This document shows, one piece after another, positions 36,482-45,821 of a stretch of 64,000 nucleotides of DNA. The position numbers were made by a program, and so were the translations under genes. Within the stretch, counting starts at the first letter, position 1. The number at the start of each line of letters is the position of its first letter. This stretch comes from Nocardia sp. NBC_00403 (lineage in GTDB: Bacteria; Actinomycetota; Actinomycetes; Mycobacteriales; Mycobacteriaceae). The DNA lies in NCBI RefSeq assembly GCF_036046055.1, contig NZ_CP107939.1:8661102-8725101 (forward strand). The letters run 5' to 3'. Under the pieces are notes generated by a model. That model was not told where the DNA came from. It saw only the letters and a list, made by a program, of their open reading frames with translations, and searched no databases.

Positions 36482-37291
36482 GTGGCCACCAATGCTCGCG
36501 ATACCCAGTACGAGGACCTGCTCCGTCTGGTCCTGGACTCCGGGACGGCGAAAGCGGACCGTACCGGGACCGGCACCCGCAGCATCTTCGGCCACCAGCT
36601 GCGCTACGACCTCGCGGCGGGCTTCCCGCTGATCACCACCAAAAAGGTGCATCTGAAGTCGATCGTCTACGAGCTGCTGTGGTTCCTGCGCGGCGATTCC
36701 AACGTCTCCTGGCTGCACGAGCACGGCGTTTCCATCTGGGACGAATGGGCCGACGCCGATGGCGAACTCGGCCCGGTCTACGGCGTGCAGTGGCGGTCGT
36801 GGCCCACGCCGGACGGCGCCCACATCGACCAGATCTCCGAGGTGCTGCACACCCTGCGCAACAATCCGGATTCGCGTCGCATGATCGTCTCCGCCTGGAA
36901 CGTGGCCGAGCTGGACAGGATGGCACTGGCTCCGTGCCATGCGTTCTTCCAGTTCTATGTGGCCGACGGCAAGCTGTCCTGCCAGCTCTATCAGCGCAGC
37001 GCCGACCTGTTCCTCGGCGTCCCGTTCAATATCGCCAGCTATGCGCTGCTCACCCACATGGTGGCCCAGCAGACCGGGCTGGAGCCCGGCGACTTCATCT
37101 GGACCGGCGGTGACTGCCACATCTACGACAACCACGTCGAGCAGGTCACCGAGCAACTCACCCGTGACCCGTACCCGTTCCCGACGCTGCGGCTGCGCCA
37201 GGCGCCGACGCTGTTCGACTACACCTATACCGACGTCGACATCGTCGACTACCAGCATCACCCGGCCATCAAGGCCCCGGTGGCGGTGTGA
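36482..37291 (+). CDS. thyA: Thymidylate synthase ThyA
   Basis: Makes dTMP from dUMP using methylene-tetrahydrofolate. The 269-aa product has the catalytic Cys in [14 protein letters not shown] (C152), the [14 protein letters not shown] phosphate region, and [20 protein letters not shown]. The GTG at 36482 gives a normal N-terminus ([17 protein letters not shown]). The stop overlaps the dfrA start (GTGA), the usual actinobacterial thyA-dfrA arrangement in which DHFR regenerates the folate that ThyA oxidises. Confidence 0.97.
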   Translation: MATNARDTQYEDLLRLVLDSGTAKADRTGTGTRSIFGHQLRYDLAAGFPLITTKKVHLKSIVYELLWFLRGDSNVSWLHEHGVSIWDEWADADGELGPVYGVQWRSWPTPDGAHIDQISEVLHTLRNNPDSRRMIVSAWNVAELDRMALAPCHAFFQFYVADGKLSCQLYQRSADLFLGVPFNIASYALLTHMVAQQTGLEPGDFIWTGGDCHIYDNHVEQVTEQLTRDPYPFPTLRLRQAPTLFDYTYTDVDIVDYQHHPAIKAPVAV

Positions 37292-37797
37292 GCGGACCGG
37301 ACCGGACGATCGGGCTCATCTGGGCGCAAACCCCTGAGGGGGTAATCGGTTTCGAGAACACCATCCCCTGGCGCGTGCCCGAGGACATGGCGAATTTCAA
37401 GGCCGTCACCATGGGTCATCCCGTGGTGATGGGCAGGCGCACCTGGGACTCGCTACCACCGAGATTCCGCCCGCTCGACGGCCGTCGCAACATCGTGGTG
37501 ACCAGGCAATCCGATTGGTCCGCCGAGGGCGCCGAACGCGCAGGATCGCTGCCAGAGGCGATGGCCATGAGTACACCGGGCACCGTGTGGATCGCGGGCG
37601 GCGGCGAGATCTATCGCGCCGCTATGGATTTCGCGACGGATCTGCTCGTCACCGAGGTCGACACCACCGTGGACGGCGACGCGTACGCACCTCTCATCGG
37701 CCCCGAATGGCATGCCGTCGAACCGGCGCAGTGGCAGGAGTCGACGACCGGGCTGCGCTTCCGTATCCGGCACTACATCCGCCACCGATCCGACTAG
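37288..37797 (+). CDS. dfrA: Dihydrofolate reductase
   Basis: A 169-aa NADPH-dependent reductase. Recognisable features are [20 protein letters not shown] (folate site), [20 protein letters not shown] and [11 protein letters not shown] (cofactor loop), and the [13 protein letters not shown] stretch. The GTG start lies inside the last codons of thyA, so the two are translationally coupled. It recycles dihydrofolate made by thymidylate synthase. Confidence 0.96.
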   Translation: MSGPDRTIGLIWAQTPEGVIGFENTIPWRVPEDMANFKAVTMGHPVVMGRRTWDSLPPRFRPLDGRRNIVVTRQSDWSAEGAERAGSLPEAMAMSTPGTVWIAGGGEIYRAAMDFATDLLVTEVDTTVDGDAYAPLIGPEWHAVEPAQWQESTTGLRFRIRHYIRHRSD

Positions 37798-38025
37798 GAG
37801 GCAAACCTCCGGCATCGGTCAGCCGCAGCAGCACAACACCGTTCGACCGGTGGGGACGGCCGTGAACACGCCGCACCGAGGGCAGGCGATCAAACCTGGC
37901 CCGCGGCGCGCAGACGTCGGGCATACTCCTGAATAGGCGGCGGTTCGGACATCCGTCCACCCACCGCCCACCAGCCCGAATCACCAGCCCTGATCCGGGT
38001 GGATGTGATCTGCGAAAGGCGGTCC

Positions 38026-38352
38026 ATGGACAAGAAATCGCTGACAGCGGTCGCTCGCCAACAGCTCAAGTTGGCCGCCACCGCCACGAGCGGGCGCAGT
38101 TCGCAAACCATTTACGGCGGACACGCCAATTCGCTGCGCCAGACCGTTGTCGGTCTCAGCGCGGGCCAGAGTCTGGCCGAGCACGACAACGCGGGCGAGT
38201 CGACGCTGCTGGTACTGAGCGGCACGCTGACGCTGATCAGCGGCACCAACGAATGGAAGGGCTCGGCGGGTGACCTGCTGGTTGTACCGAAAGCACGACA
38301 CAGCGTCAAAGCCGTGGACGACGTCGCGTTCCTGCTGACAGTCGCCAAGTAG
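38026..38352 (+). CDS. Small cupin-domain protein
   Basis: A 108-aa single-domain cupin (MDKKSLTAVARQQLKLAATA, LSAGQSLAEHDNAGESTLLV, then GSAGDLLVVPKARHSVKAVD). The metal-site pattern is partly kept as HDN-x-E in the first motif and a PKARHSV histidine in the second. Such proteins often serve as dioxygenases or simple binding modules, and the role here is unknown. It lies between dfrA and the peroxidase gene in the same direction. The ATG at 38026 follows an AAGGCGG site. Confidence 0.8.
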   Translation: MDKKSLTAVARQQLKLAATATSGRSSQTIYGGHANSLRQTVVGLSAGQSLAEHDNAGESTLLVLSGTLTLISGTNEWKGSAGDLLVVPKARHSVKAVDDVAFLLTVAK

Positions 38353-38401
38353 CCCGCACCGCTCGACCGGTGTGTCGGCGCCGGCCACTACGCTGTTGAT
38401 C

Positions 38402-39439
38402 ATGGGTGAGCCGCAGCCGATCCTCGAACCGCTCACACCGGCCGCGATCTTCCTCGTCGCCACCATCGACGAGGGCGGAGAGCAGACGGTGCGCGAGGTG
38501 CTCGCCGATCTGTCCGGATTGCGCCGTTCGGTCGGGTTCCGGTTGCCGGGATCTGGACTGACCTGTGTGACGTCGATCGGCTCGGCCGCGTGGGATCGGC
38601 TGTTCACCGGACCGCGGCCCGCCGAGTTGCACGACTTCCCCGGTTACGACGGCGCACACCACAAAGCCCCCGCCACACCGGGCGACCTGCTGTTCCACAT
38701 CAAAGCCGAAGTGCAGGACGCCTGCTTCGAGTTGGCGATGCTGCTCAGCGACCGACTCAACGGCGCGGTGACCATCGTCGACGAGACCGTCGGTTTCCGC
38801 TACTTCGAGCAGCGCGATCTGCTCGGCTTCGTGGACGGCACCGAGAATCCCGAAGGCGCCTCACCAACCTCGGACGCGGGACGGGTGGCACTGATCGGCG
38901 ACGAGGACCCCGACTTCGCGGGCGGCAGCTACGTGATCGTGCAGAAATATCTGCACGCCATGACGGACTGGCGCGAACTACCCGTCCCCGAGCAGGAACG
39001 GGTCATCGGCCGCACCAAGCTGGACGACATCGAGTTCTCCGACGCGGACAAGCCCCTGAATTCCCATGTCGCCGTGAACACCATCGTCGATCCCGATGGA
39101 ACCCAACGTCAGATCCTGCGCGCCAATATGCCGTTCGGCAGCATCCGCGACGACGAATTCGGCACGTACTACATCGCTTACGCCGCCACGCCCAGCGTCA
39201 CCGAGGCCATGCTCACGCGGATGTTCCTCGGCTCGGACGAGGCCGAATACGACCGAATTCTGGACTTCTCCACCGCGGTCACCGGCACGTTGTTCTTCAC
39301 ACCGCCCCAGGACTTCCTCGACGCTCCCCCGGACGCTCCCGAGGTCGAGGAATCTTCGAGCGCCGAGGGCGTTGACAAGTCGGACACCGGAGATGGATCA
39401 CTCGGTATCGGCACGTTGAAAAGGAGCACGCAGCAATGA
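38402..39439 (+). CDS. DyP-type heme peroxidase, encapsulin cargo
   Basis: A 345-aa dye-decolorizing peroxidase. The distal-heme motif GFVDGTENP carries D145, and the proximal ligand is H222 in NSHVAVNT. The C-terminus ends, after a flexible acidic segment, in DGSLGIGTLKRSTQQ, the classical peptide (SLGIGSLK type) that loads cargo into encapsulin shells. The stop overlaps the encapsulin ATG. Expected function is peroxide-dependent oxidation inside a protein nanocompartment, as for the mycobacterial Rv0799c/Rv0798c pair. Confidence 0.95.
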   Translation: MGEPQPILEPLTPAAIFLVATIDEGGEQTVREVLADLSGLRRSVGFRLPGSGLTCVTSIGSAAWDRLFTGPRPAELHDFPGYDGAHHKAPATPGDLLFHIKAEVQDACFELAMLLSDRLNGAVTIVDETVGFRYFEQRDLLGFVDGTENPEGASPTSDAGRVALIGDEDPDFAGGSYVIVQKYLHAMTDWRELPVPEQERVIGRTKLDDIEFSDADKPLNSHVAVNTIVDPDGTQRQILRANMPFGSIRDDEFGTYYIAYAATPSVTEAMLTRMFLGSDEAEYDRILDFSTAVTGTLFFTPPQDFLDAPPDAPEVEESSSAEGVDKSDTGDGSLGIGTLKRSTQQ

Positions 39440-40236
39440 ACAACCTCCATCGCGAACTTGCGCCGATCACCTCCGAGGCGTGGACGGCAATCGAGGAAGA
39501 GGCGACGCGAACCTTCAAGCGGCACATCGCCGGACGTCGCGTCGTCGATCTGTCCGGCCCGCACGGCACCGATTACTCCGCTGTCGGTCTCGGGCGCACC
39601 ACCGCGATCGCCGCGCCCGACGTGGGCGTGCAGGCCCGTCAGCGCGTTGTCGCGCCGCTGGTCGAACTGCGGGTCCCGTTCACACTGTCGCGCGATGAGC
39701 TCGACGATGTCGAGCGCGGCGCCAAGGACACGGATCTGGATCCGGTGAAGGAGGCCGCGCGACGCATCGCGTTCGCCGAGGACCGCGCGATCTTCGAGGG
39801 CTACCCGGCCGCGAATATCACCGGTATCCGGGCGAGTTCGTCCAACGAGGCGATCAACGTGCCGAGCGACCCGCGGCTGGTACCCGAGGCCGTCACCCAG
39901 GCGCTCAGCGCGCTGCGGCTGGCGGGCGTCGACGGCCCGTACTCGGTGCTGCTCAGTGCGGACCTGTACACGGCGGTCAGCGAGACGTCCGATCACGGCC
40001 ACCCGATCCGCACTCATATCGAACGCCTGATCCCCGACGGCGAGATCATCTGGGCCCCCGCCATCGACGGCGCGTTCGTGCTGACCACCCGAGGCGGCGA
40101 CTTCGACCTGCAACTCGGCCAAGACCTGTCGATCGGCTACCTGTCGCACGACGCCGAGTCGGTGCAGCTGTACTTCCAGCAGAGCCTGACCTTCCTGGTG
40201 TACACGGGCGAGGCCGCGGTCGCGTTGGAGGCCTGA
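39436..40236 (+). CDS. Encapsulin shell protein (family 1, linocin-M18 like)
   Basis: A 266-aa HK97-fold capsid protein that self-assembles into a nanocompartment holding the DyP peroxidase. Evidence is MNNLHRELAPITSEAWTAIE at the N-terminus, VVDLSGPHGTDYSAVGLGRT, the EDRAIFEGYPAANITGI block, and GQDLSIGYLSHDAESVQLYF near the end. It overlaps the peroxidase gene by 4 bp (ATGA), so shell and cargo are coupled. Loading is through the cargo's C-terminal peptide. Confidence 0.96.
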   Translation: MNNLHRELAPITSEAWTAIEEEATRTFKRHIAGRRVVDLSGPHGTDYSAVGLGRTTAIAAPDVGVQARQRVVAPLVELRVPFTLSRDELDDVERGAKDTDLDPVKEAARRIAFAEDRAIFEGYPAANITGIRASSSNEAINVPSDPRLVPEAVTQALSALRLAGVDGPYSVLLSADLYTAVSETSDHGHPIRTHIERLIPDGEIIWAPAIDGAFVLTTRGGDFDLQLGQDLSIGYLSHDAESVQLYFQQSLTFLVYTGEAAVALEA

Positions 40237-40275
40237 GAAACCGGAGCGCCTCGGGACACCTATCACAAGACGCCG

Positions 40276-40470
40276 GTGCATATCCGCCTCACCTACTGGC
40301 GGCCGGAGCCGAATCGGATGGTGATCGTCGGCGACTTCGCCGGGCACCGCGGGCACGCTTGGTTCACCGGGGTGAGCATCGGGTCGTTCCCGCTGATCGA
40401 CCGTGGTTCCAACTGGATTCAGGAGGAGCCGTACAACCGCTGCTCCCCTGCGCCTCGACGGGCGGGTCGG
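40276..40470 (+). other. Possible remnant frame after encapsulin
   Basis: An open stretch reading VHIRLTYWRPEPNRMVIVGD, then FAGHRGHAWFTGVSIGS and WIQEEPYNR, in frame with encapsulin after its stop. It looks protein-like up to about 40450 and then degrades into the start of the next gene. No family is recognised. It may be a relic or a small protein, and no ribosome site is visible. Confidence 0.3.
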
Positions 40471-40507
40471 CCCGGTACGGTGGGATTCGCAGTCGGCAGG
40501 AGGCGAG

Positions 40508-41050
40508 ATGACGATGGTGCGCGCTGGCGTGGTTCCCACTCAACGAGCGCTGCTCTACGGCGCGCTCGGCATCGGGGTGACCACACTCGTCTGTGCTGCG
40601 ATCGTCACGGGGTTCGGACCGAACCGGGTGTTCACCGGGCTGCTCGCCGGTGTGGTCGCGGGTATCGCGATCCTGGTCGCGCTGTTCGGACGCGATGTCG
40701 TCGTCCTGACCGACGGCGGGATCTACCGGCGCACCCCGTGGCGGGAATCCAGTATCGACTGGGGTCGGGTGGTTGCCGGACGGTTCGCACTCGACGAGCG
40801 GGCCAGGTGGTCGCTTGCCCTCGACCTTTCCGGTGGCGACGAACGCCACGGCGAGCTGGTGCTGCTGTCCATTCCGCCGGTGATTCGCCCGGTGTCGGGT
40901 GCCTATGACATGCGCAAACGTGAGCAGGTGCAGGAGATTCGGGAGATGCTGCGCCGCCAACGCGTCCCGGTGACCGTGCTCCCGGAGATTGCGGGCGGGC
41001 TGCATCGACATTGGCAGATCGCGCCGCCGACCCGCGGCGTGGAGCCCTGA
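40508..41050 (+). CDS. Small membrane protein of unknown function with PH-like soluble domain
   Basis: A 180-aa protein with two adjacent hydrophobic segments near the N-terminus (GALGIGVTTLVCAAIVTG and VFTGLLAGVVAGIAILVALF), followed by a soluble region (VVVLTDGGIYRRTPWRESSI onward) that resembles a bacterial PH-like fold, and a charged helical end. No enzyme motif is seen. The ATG at 40508 follows GAGGCGAG. It precedes the TerD-like gene in the same direction with a 33-bp gap. Confidence 0.7.
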   Translation: MTMVRAGVVPTQRALLYGALGIGVTTLVCAAIVTGFGPNRVFTGLLAGVVAGIAILVALFGRDVVVLTDGGIYRRTPWRESSIDWGRVVAGRFALDERARWSLALDLSGGDERHGELVLLSIPPVIRPVSGAYDMRKREQVQEIREMLRRQRVPVTVLPEIAGGLHRHWQIAPPTRGVEP

Positions 41051-41083
41051 CGCGGGCGGCCCGTTTCCGATACGTTGGCAGCT

Positions 41084-42517
41084 GTGTCGATGATGAAGGG
41101 CGCCAATGTTCCGGTGCCGATGTCCGCGGTCCGCATCGAACTGGGGTGGCAGTCGGGACCCGCGGTTCCCGATGCGGATGCGTCCGCGCTGCTGCTCGTC
41201 TCGGGCAAAGTGCGGTCCGACAGTGACTTCGTCTTCTACAACCAGCCTGCGCATGCCTCCGGCGCGGTCCGGCACGAGGGCAAACAGCAGGGTCCGATCG
41301 TGCTGGACACGTTGTCGGTAAATCTGGCCCAGGTCGAGTCGCAGATCGACACCATCGTGATCGCGGCCTCCTCGGACGGCGGCACCTTCGGGCAGTTCCA
41401 CGGTCTCTATGTGCGGGTGATCGACGCGTCGAACGGCGGCGAGGTCGCCCGTTTCGACAGCGTCGGCGCGACCACCGAGACCGCGTTCGTACTCGGCGAG
41501 CTGTATCTCAGGCAGGGCACGTGGAAGTTCCGTGCCGTCGGACAGGGATACGCCTCGGGGCTGGCCGGTCTTGCCACCGACTTCGGCATCTCCGTCGATG
41601 ACGCACCGGCTCCCGCCGCATCGCCCGCGCCGCCCCAGCAGTTCACCCCACCACCGCCCGCGCCGCAGCAGTTCGCACCGCCGCCCGCGCCACCGCAGCA
41701 ATTCGCCCCGCCCGCACCACAGTTCGCACCACCGCCGCCGACCTACAGTGCGCCCACGCCACCACCGCCGTATCCGCCGCAGCCGCCTTACCCACCACAG
41801 GCTCCCTACAGCGCGCCGCCACCGCCCTACCCACCGCAGCAGCCTCCGGCAGCCGGGCCGTCGGGTGCGCCGATCAACATGAGCAAGATCTCGCTGACCA
41901 AAGAGTCGCCATCGATCTCGCTGACCAAGCAGGGCGCGATATCGGGCACTATGCGCGTCAACCTGAACTGGACGACCTCGGTCGCTCCGAGCGGTGGCGG
42001 GCTGTTCGGCAGGAAGCGCGGCGGGGGCACCCTCGACCTCGACCTCTGCTGCTTCTTCGAGCTGACCGACGGCCGCATCGGTTCCGTTCGCGCACTGGAT
42101 CGTTCGTTCGGCGCGCTGGACCGTCCGCCCTTCATCCGGCTCGACCAGGACGACAGGACCGGCAGCAGCAGCACCGGCGAGAATCTCGACATCAACCTCG
42201 ATTTCACCGCGCAGTTCCGCCGCATCCTGGTGTTCGCGTCCATCTATGAGGGCGCGACCGATTTCCGCGGTGTACAGGCCACCGCAACCCTGTACCCGGT
42301 CAACTCGGTGCCGATCGAGATGACCATGGATGGCTGCACGGACGACTCACGCGACGTGGTTCTCGCCCACATCGAGAATCTCAACGGCGAGTTCGTCGTT
42401 CGCCGCGACGGCACCTTCATCCGTCCGCCCGGCGGCCGTCCCGGCAGCGGCATCCGGGAGATCGCCCAGATGTACGGCTGGGGCTTCGAGTTCCAGGCTT
42501 CCAGCGGCAAGGGCTGA
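41084..42517 (+). CDS. Two-domain TerD-family protein with proline-rich linker
   Basis: A ~477-aa protein of the TerD/tellurium-stress family. The first TerD domain carries [20 protein letters not shown] and [13 protein letters not shown], the calcium-binding signature region. A linker of about 100 residues is nearly all Pro, Gln, Ala and Tyr. A second, divergent TerD-like domain follows ([40 protein letters not shown]). The start may be the GTG at 41084 or an ATG at 41090 or 41093. The family is linked to stress, membrane and DNA-damage responses, with no defined reaction. Confidence 0.85.
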   Translation: MSMMKGANVPVPMSAVRIELGWQSGPAVPDADASALLLVSGKVRSDSDFVFYNQPAHASGAVRHEGKQQGPIVLDTLSVNLAQVESQIDTIVIAASSDGGTFGQFHGLYVRVIDASNGGEVARFDSVGATTETAFVLGELYLRQGTWKFRAVGQGYASGLAGLATDFGISVDDAPAPAASPAPPQQFTPPPPAPQQFAPPPAPPQQFAPPAPQFAPPPPTYSAPTPPPPYPPQPPYPPQAPYSAPPPPYPPQQPPAAGPSGAPINMSKISLTKESPSISLTKQGAISGTMRVNLNWTTSVAPSGGGLFGRKRGGGTLDLDLCCFFELTDGRIGSVRALDRSFGALDRPPFIRLDQDDRTGSSSTGENLDINLDFTAQFRRILVFASIYEGATDFRGVQATATLYPVNSVPIEMTMDGCTDDSRDVVLAHIENLNGEFVVRRDGTFIRPPGGRPGSGIREIAQMYGWGFEFQASSGKG

Positions 42518-42528
42518 CGAACCGAAGG

Positions 42529-43197
42529 TCAGGCGGCCTGCAATCGGTGCAGCAGCGTGCCCGCCACCGTACGCAACTCGTCGAGGTCGCCCGGCCAGCT
42601 GAGCATCCGCAGCACTGCGTCGGGGATCGCGCGTTCAGCGTAAGCCGGCGCGCTGCCTGCATCGGAGCGGATGCCGATCACCGTCTCGACGAGGCGGAAC
42701 GGGAGCCCCGCCAGCCCGGCGACGCTCGCGCCGACCGTCTCGGCGAGCACGCTTGCGGCCAATACCTCGTAGTGCCTGCGTAATTCGTCGCGCCGCAAAC
42801 GGAAGGCGGCGAAGCGTTCGGTACGCAGCTCGGGAAGCAGATACAGCGCACCCAGATTCCAGCGGGCCGCGCACAGCTGGCGGACATCGAACCAGGCCAG
42901 CGCGTAGAGTCGCGCGGCCACCGACTCCGGCACATCGCGCAGCCGTTCGGCGAGTTCCAAGGGGGCGGCGACAGTTTCGCCGAGCAGCGCGTCGAGGATG
43001 TCGTCCTTGGCGGCGAAGTGGTGGTAGAGCGAGGCCTGCCGGATTCCGACCGCATCGGCGACAACACGCGTCGAGGTGTTGGCGTACCCGTTGGTGGTGA
43101 ACAGCTCACCGGCGGCGTCGAGGATCTCGGCGCGCGGTGTCTGCCCGCGACGCGGTCGCTGTGCCAGTCGAGGACGGCCGGGGCCGAGGTTTGCCAC
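42529..43197 (-). CDS. TetR-family repressor of the permease/DUF1989/carboxyltransferase operon
   Basis: A 222-aa regulator with helix-turn-helix GELFTTNGYANTSTRVVADA and AVGIRQASLYHHFAAKDDIL. The GTG at 43197 (ANLGPGRPRLAQRP) is used. The gene diverges from the permease, and a perfect palindrome lies between them, so it probably represses both itself and the 43420-48651 operon. The effector may be the substrate brought in by the permease. No part of the ligand domain identifies it. Confidence 0.9.
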   Translation of the reverse strand: MANLGPGRPRLAQRPRRGQTPRAEILDAAGELFTTNGYANTSTRVVADAVGIRQASLYHHFAAKDDILDALLGETVAAPLELAERLRDVPESVAARLYALAWFDVRQLCAARWNLGALYLLPELRTERFAAFRLRRDELRRHYEVLAASVLAETVGASVAGLAGLPFRLVETVIGIRSDAGSAPAYAERAIPDAVLRMLSWPGDLDELRTVAGTLLHRLQAA

Positions 43198-43277
43198 CTG
43201 CCCATTCTGGCATCGCGTTTCGGGGCTTTCACCGGCGCATCAGCGGTCACACGGCCGGTCGTGGCCGAGCGGAGAGG

Positions 43278-43297
43278 TTTCTGTCACTTGACAGAAA
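43278..43297. promoter_or_regulatory. Palindromic operator for the divergent TetR
   Basis: TTTCTGTCACTTGACAGAAA is a perfect inverted repeat with 9-bp arms and a 2-bp centre. It includes a TTGACA hexamer that could be the -35 of the rightward promoter, so a bound repressor would block RNA polymerase there. Confidence 0.8.
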
Positions 43298-43419
43298 TCA
43301 AGGCAATCCAGAAGTTACCGGGGTTCCCGTAAGCGATACACACCGGACACCGAAAGCGCGATCGCGAACGCAAAACTGTCATCTGATAGGTATTGGCCAC
43401 TCGCCGAAGGACCCCACCC

Positions 43420-44979
43420 ATGGCCATTGAAGTCGATTCGCCCGCCCCCACCATCGCTGCCCTCGCAGCACTACCGGACACCAGCGCTGACGGCGTGGAC
43501 CTCGCCGGCTTCGGTTATCAGCCGGTGCTGCACCGCAAGCTCGGCCGCTACGCCTCGTTCGCGGCCGGATTTTCCTTTGTCTCGATCCTCACCACGATCT
43601 TCCAGTTCTTCGGCCTCGGCTACTCGTTCGGCGGCGCCGCGTTCTTCTGGACCTGGCCGATCGTGTTCGCGGGCCAACTGCTCGTCGCGCTCAACTTCGC
43701 CGAACTGGCCGCGCGGTACCCGATTTCGGGCTGCATCTACCAGTGGTCGCGCCGACTGGGCGGTGAAGTCGTCGGTTGGTTCGCGGGCTGGATGATGGTC
43801 ATCGCGCAGATCGTCACCGCCGCGGCGGCGGCCATCGCACTCCAGGTGGTGCTGCCCTCCATCTGGAGCGGATTCCAGGTTGTCGGCGCGGACAGCGCGC
43901 TCACCTCTTCGTCCGGGGCCGCGAACGCGGTCCTGCTCGGCAGCGTCCTGCTGGTGATCACGACAGTGGTCAATGTGATCGGCATCGACCTGATGGCCAA
44001 GATCAACTCGATCGGTGTCACCGTCGAGATCGCCGGTGTCGTCGCGATCGTCGCGCTGTTCTTCACCCACACCGAACGCGGTCCGGGCGTGGTGTTGCAG
44101 ACCGATCAGGCCGCACCCGGCCCGTACTGGGCCGCGTTCCTTGTCTCCGGCCTGATGGCCGCGTATGTGATGGTCGGATTCGATTCCGCCGGTGAGCTTT
44201 CCGAGGAGACCAAGAATCCGCGCACGGTAGCGCCGCGCACCATCCTCACTGCACTGTCGGTCTCCGCACTCGGCGGCGGCCTGCTGCTGATCGGCGCACT
44301 GATGGCCGCACCGAGCTTGTCCGACGGCGCGCTGGCCACCGACGGCCTGGCCTATGTGCTCACCTCGAAGCTCGACAGCCCGGCGGGCAAGGTGCTGCTC
44401 GGCTGTGTCGCAGTGGCGATCATGGTGTGCACCTTGGCAATTCAGACCGCGGGTTCGCGACTGATGTTCTCGATGGCGCGCGACGGCAAGCTGCCCTTCG
44501 CCGAGCGACTCGCCGCGGTGCATCCGCGCTACGGCACACCCATACTGCCCGCCATCGTGATCGGTGTGCTCGGCATCGGCCTGCTGGTGCTCAACCTCGG
44601 CAACGCCGCGATCTTCGCGACGCTGGCCAGCGTCTGCATTGTGACGCTGTATCTGGCCTACCTGCTTGTCACGGTGCCGCTGCTGGCCGCGCGCTTCAAG
44701 GGCTGGGGCCGCGACAACGCCGACGCCGGGCTGTTCAACCTCGGCCGCGCGGGCATTCCGATCAATCTGCTGGCCGTGGTGTGGGGCATCGCGATGGCGG
44801 TGAATCTGATCTGGCCCCGCGCGGAGGTGTACACACCGAAGGGCGGAAGCTGGTGGATGCTCTGGGCCGCACCGCTTTTCGTGCTGATAGTGGGGGCCGT
44901 CGGGATCGTCGTACATCGGTTCGTCAATGCCGGACCGCGCCGCGCCGACCTCACAGAACCCGCCGTAGTACCTGCCTGA
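43420..44979 (+). CDS. APC-superfamily permease of the urea-carboxylase-system type
   Basis: A 519-aa amino acid/polyamine/organocation transporter with about twelve hydrophobic segments, starting MAIEVDSPAPTIAALAALPD and then GRYASFAAGFSFVSILTTIF. The block LVSGLMAAYVMVGFDSAGEL followed by SEETKNPRTVAPRTIL is typical of APC proteins. Position ahead of two DUF1989 genes and a urea-carboxylase-like gene identifies it as the permease known from urea/guanidine carboxylase loci. The ligand is inferred to be a small nitrogen compound such as urea, guanidine or a guanidino derivative. Confidence 0.88.
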   Translation: MAIEVDSPAPTIAALAALPDTSADGVDLAGFGYQPVLHRKLGRYASFAAGFSFVSILTTIFQFFGLGYSFGGAAFFWTWPIVFAGQLLVALNFAELAARYPISGCIYQWSRRLGGEVVGWFAGWMMVIAQIVTAAAAAIALQVVLPSIWSGFQVVGADSALTSSSGAANAVLLGSVLLVITTVVNVIGIDLMAKINSIGVTVEIAGVVAIVALFFTHTERGPGVVLQTDQAAPGPYWAAFLVSGLMAAYVMVGFDSAGELSEETKNPRTVAPRTILTALSVSALGGGLLLIGALMAAPSLSDGALATDGLAYVLTSKLDSPAGKVLLGCVAVAIMVCTLAIQTAGSRLMFSMARDGKLPFAERLAAVHPRYGTPILPAIVIGVLGIGLLVLNLGNAAIFATLASVCIVTLYLAYLLVTVPLLAARFKGWGRDNADAGLFNLGRAGIPINLLAVVWGIAMAVNLIWPRAEVYTPKGGSWWMLWAAPLFVLIVGAVGIVVHRFVNAGPRRADLTEPAVVPA

Positions 44980-45068
44980 CCCCGGCGTGCGCGGTGGTGC
45001 GCCGCCATTGCCCGCCACCGCGCACGTCCGATCCGACACCTCGACACACCTGACCCGAGGGACCAATC

Positions 45069-45821
45069 ATGACAAGCACCGCTTCCACAACCGACGCCCG
45101 CGCGCACGCCCGATCGCAGGCCGCAGCGGCCGCCGTCGCCGCCCCTGTGCTGCCCGACGGCGTCGCCACCACGAAGATCACGTGGGCCCAACGCATTCCG
45201 GCAGGCGGCTACACGAACGTTGTGCTCGGCCGCGGCACCCGCATCCGGCTCGGCGATCCCGCGGGCGCCGCATGCGGGCACCTGCTGCTCGTGCGGGCCG
45301 ACGCGCCGTGGGAACGCCTCAATGTCGCCGACACCGTCAAGGTGCCGTGGCAGGCCTACCTCGCGGACGGCCATCCACTGCTCTCCGATCAGGGCCGGGT
45401 GCTCGCCACCGTGCTCGCCGACACCTCCGGCCACCACGACACCCTCTGTGGACCCACCTCGCAGGCCCGTGGCCTGCTCCGGCTCGCGGGAACCAAACAG
45501 GGCCTCGAACCACGGGACATCGCACCCACGGTGTCGTTCTTCCGCGGTGTCCGCGTCGAATCCGACGGCACGTTGATCGCCACCGGCAGCGCGGGTGCGG
45601 GCGCCTCGGTCGACCTGCTCGTGCACTTACCGGTAATCGCGCTGATCGCCAATGCCACGCACCCGCTGGACAACCGGCCCGCAACAGACCTCGATGTCAT
45701 CGCCTGGTCGGCGCCGGAGGAGCTCACCGCCACCCACAACTCCGACCCGGAATACCAACGGGCCGTGCAGAACACCGAACAAGCGTGGGCGGCCGCGCTG
45801 ACGTTGGAGGCATCGGCATGA
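45069..45821 (+). CDS. DUF1989 urea-carboxylase-associated protein 1 (carboxyguanidine-deiminase-like)
   Basis: A 250-aa protein of the DUF1989 family (TWAQRIPAGGYTNVVLGRGT, LGDPAGAACGHLLLVRADAP, LADTSGHHDTLCGPTSQA). The HHDTLCG motif, with Cys and His, is the conserved metal or active-site patch. Related pairs next to urea-carboxylase homologues have been shown in other bacteria to act as a carboxyguanidine deiminase in guanidine breakdown; that assignment here is by family and context. Its stop overlaps the next start (ATGA), so the two subunits are co-translated. Confidence 0.88.
   Translation: MTSTASTTDARAHARSQAAAAAVAAPVLPDGVATTKITWAQRIPAGGYTNVVLGRGTRIRLGDPAGAACGHLLLVRADAPWERLNVADTVKVPWQAYLADGHPLLSDQGRVLATVLADTSGHHDTLCGPTSQARGLLRLAGTKQGLEPRDIAPTVSFFRGVRVESDGTLIATGSAGAGASVDLLVHLPVIALIANATHPLDNRPATDLDVIAWSAPEELTATHNSDPEYQRAVQNTEQAWAAALTLEASA

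Noticed and set aside
43198..43419. Possible guanidine (ykkC-type) riboswitch ahead of the permease
   Set aside because: The conserved cores of the guanidine riboswitch classes could not be seen; the region is explained by the TetR palindrome and a promoter.
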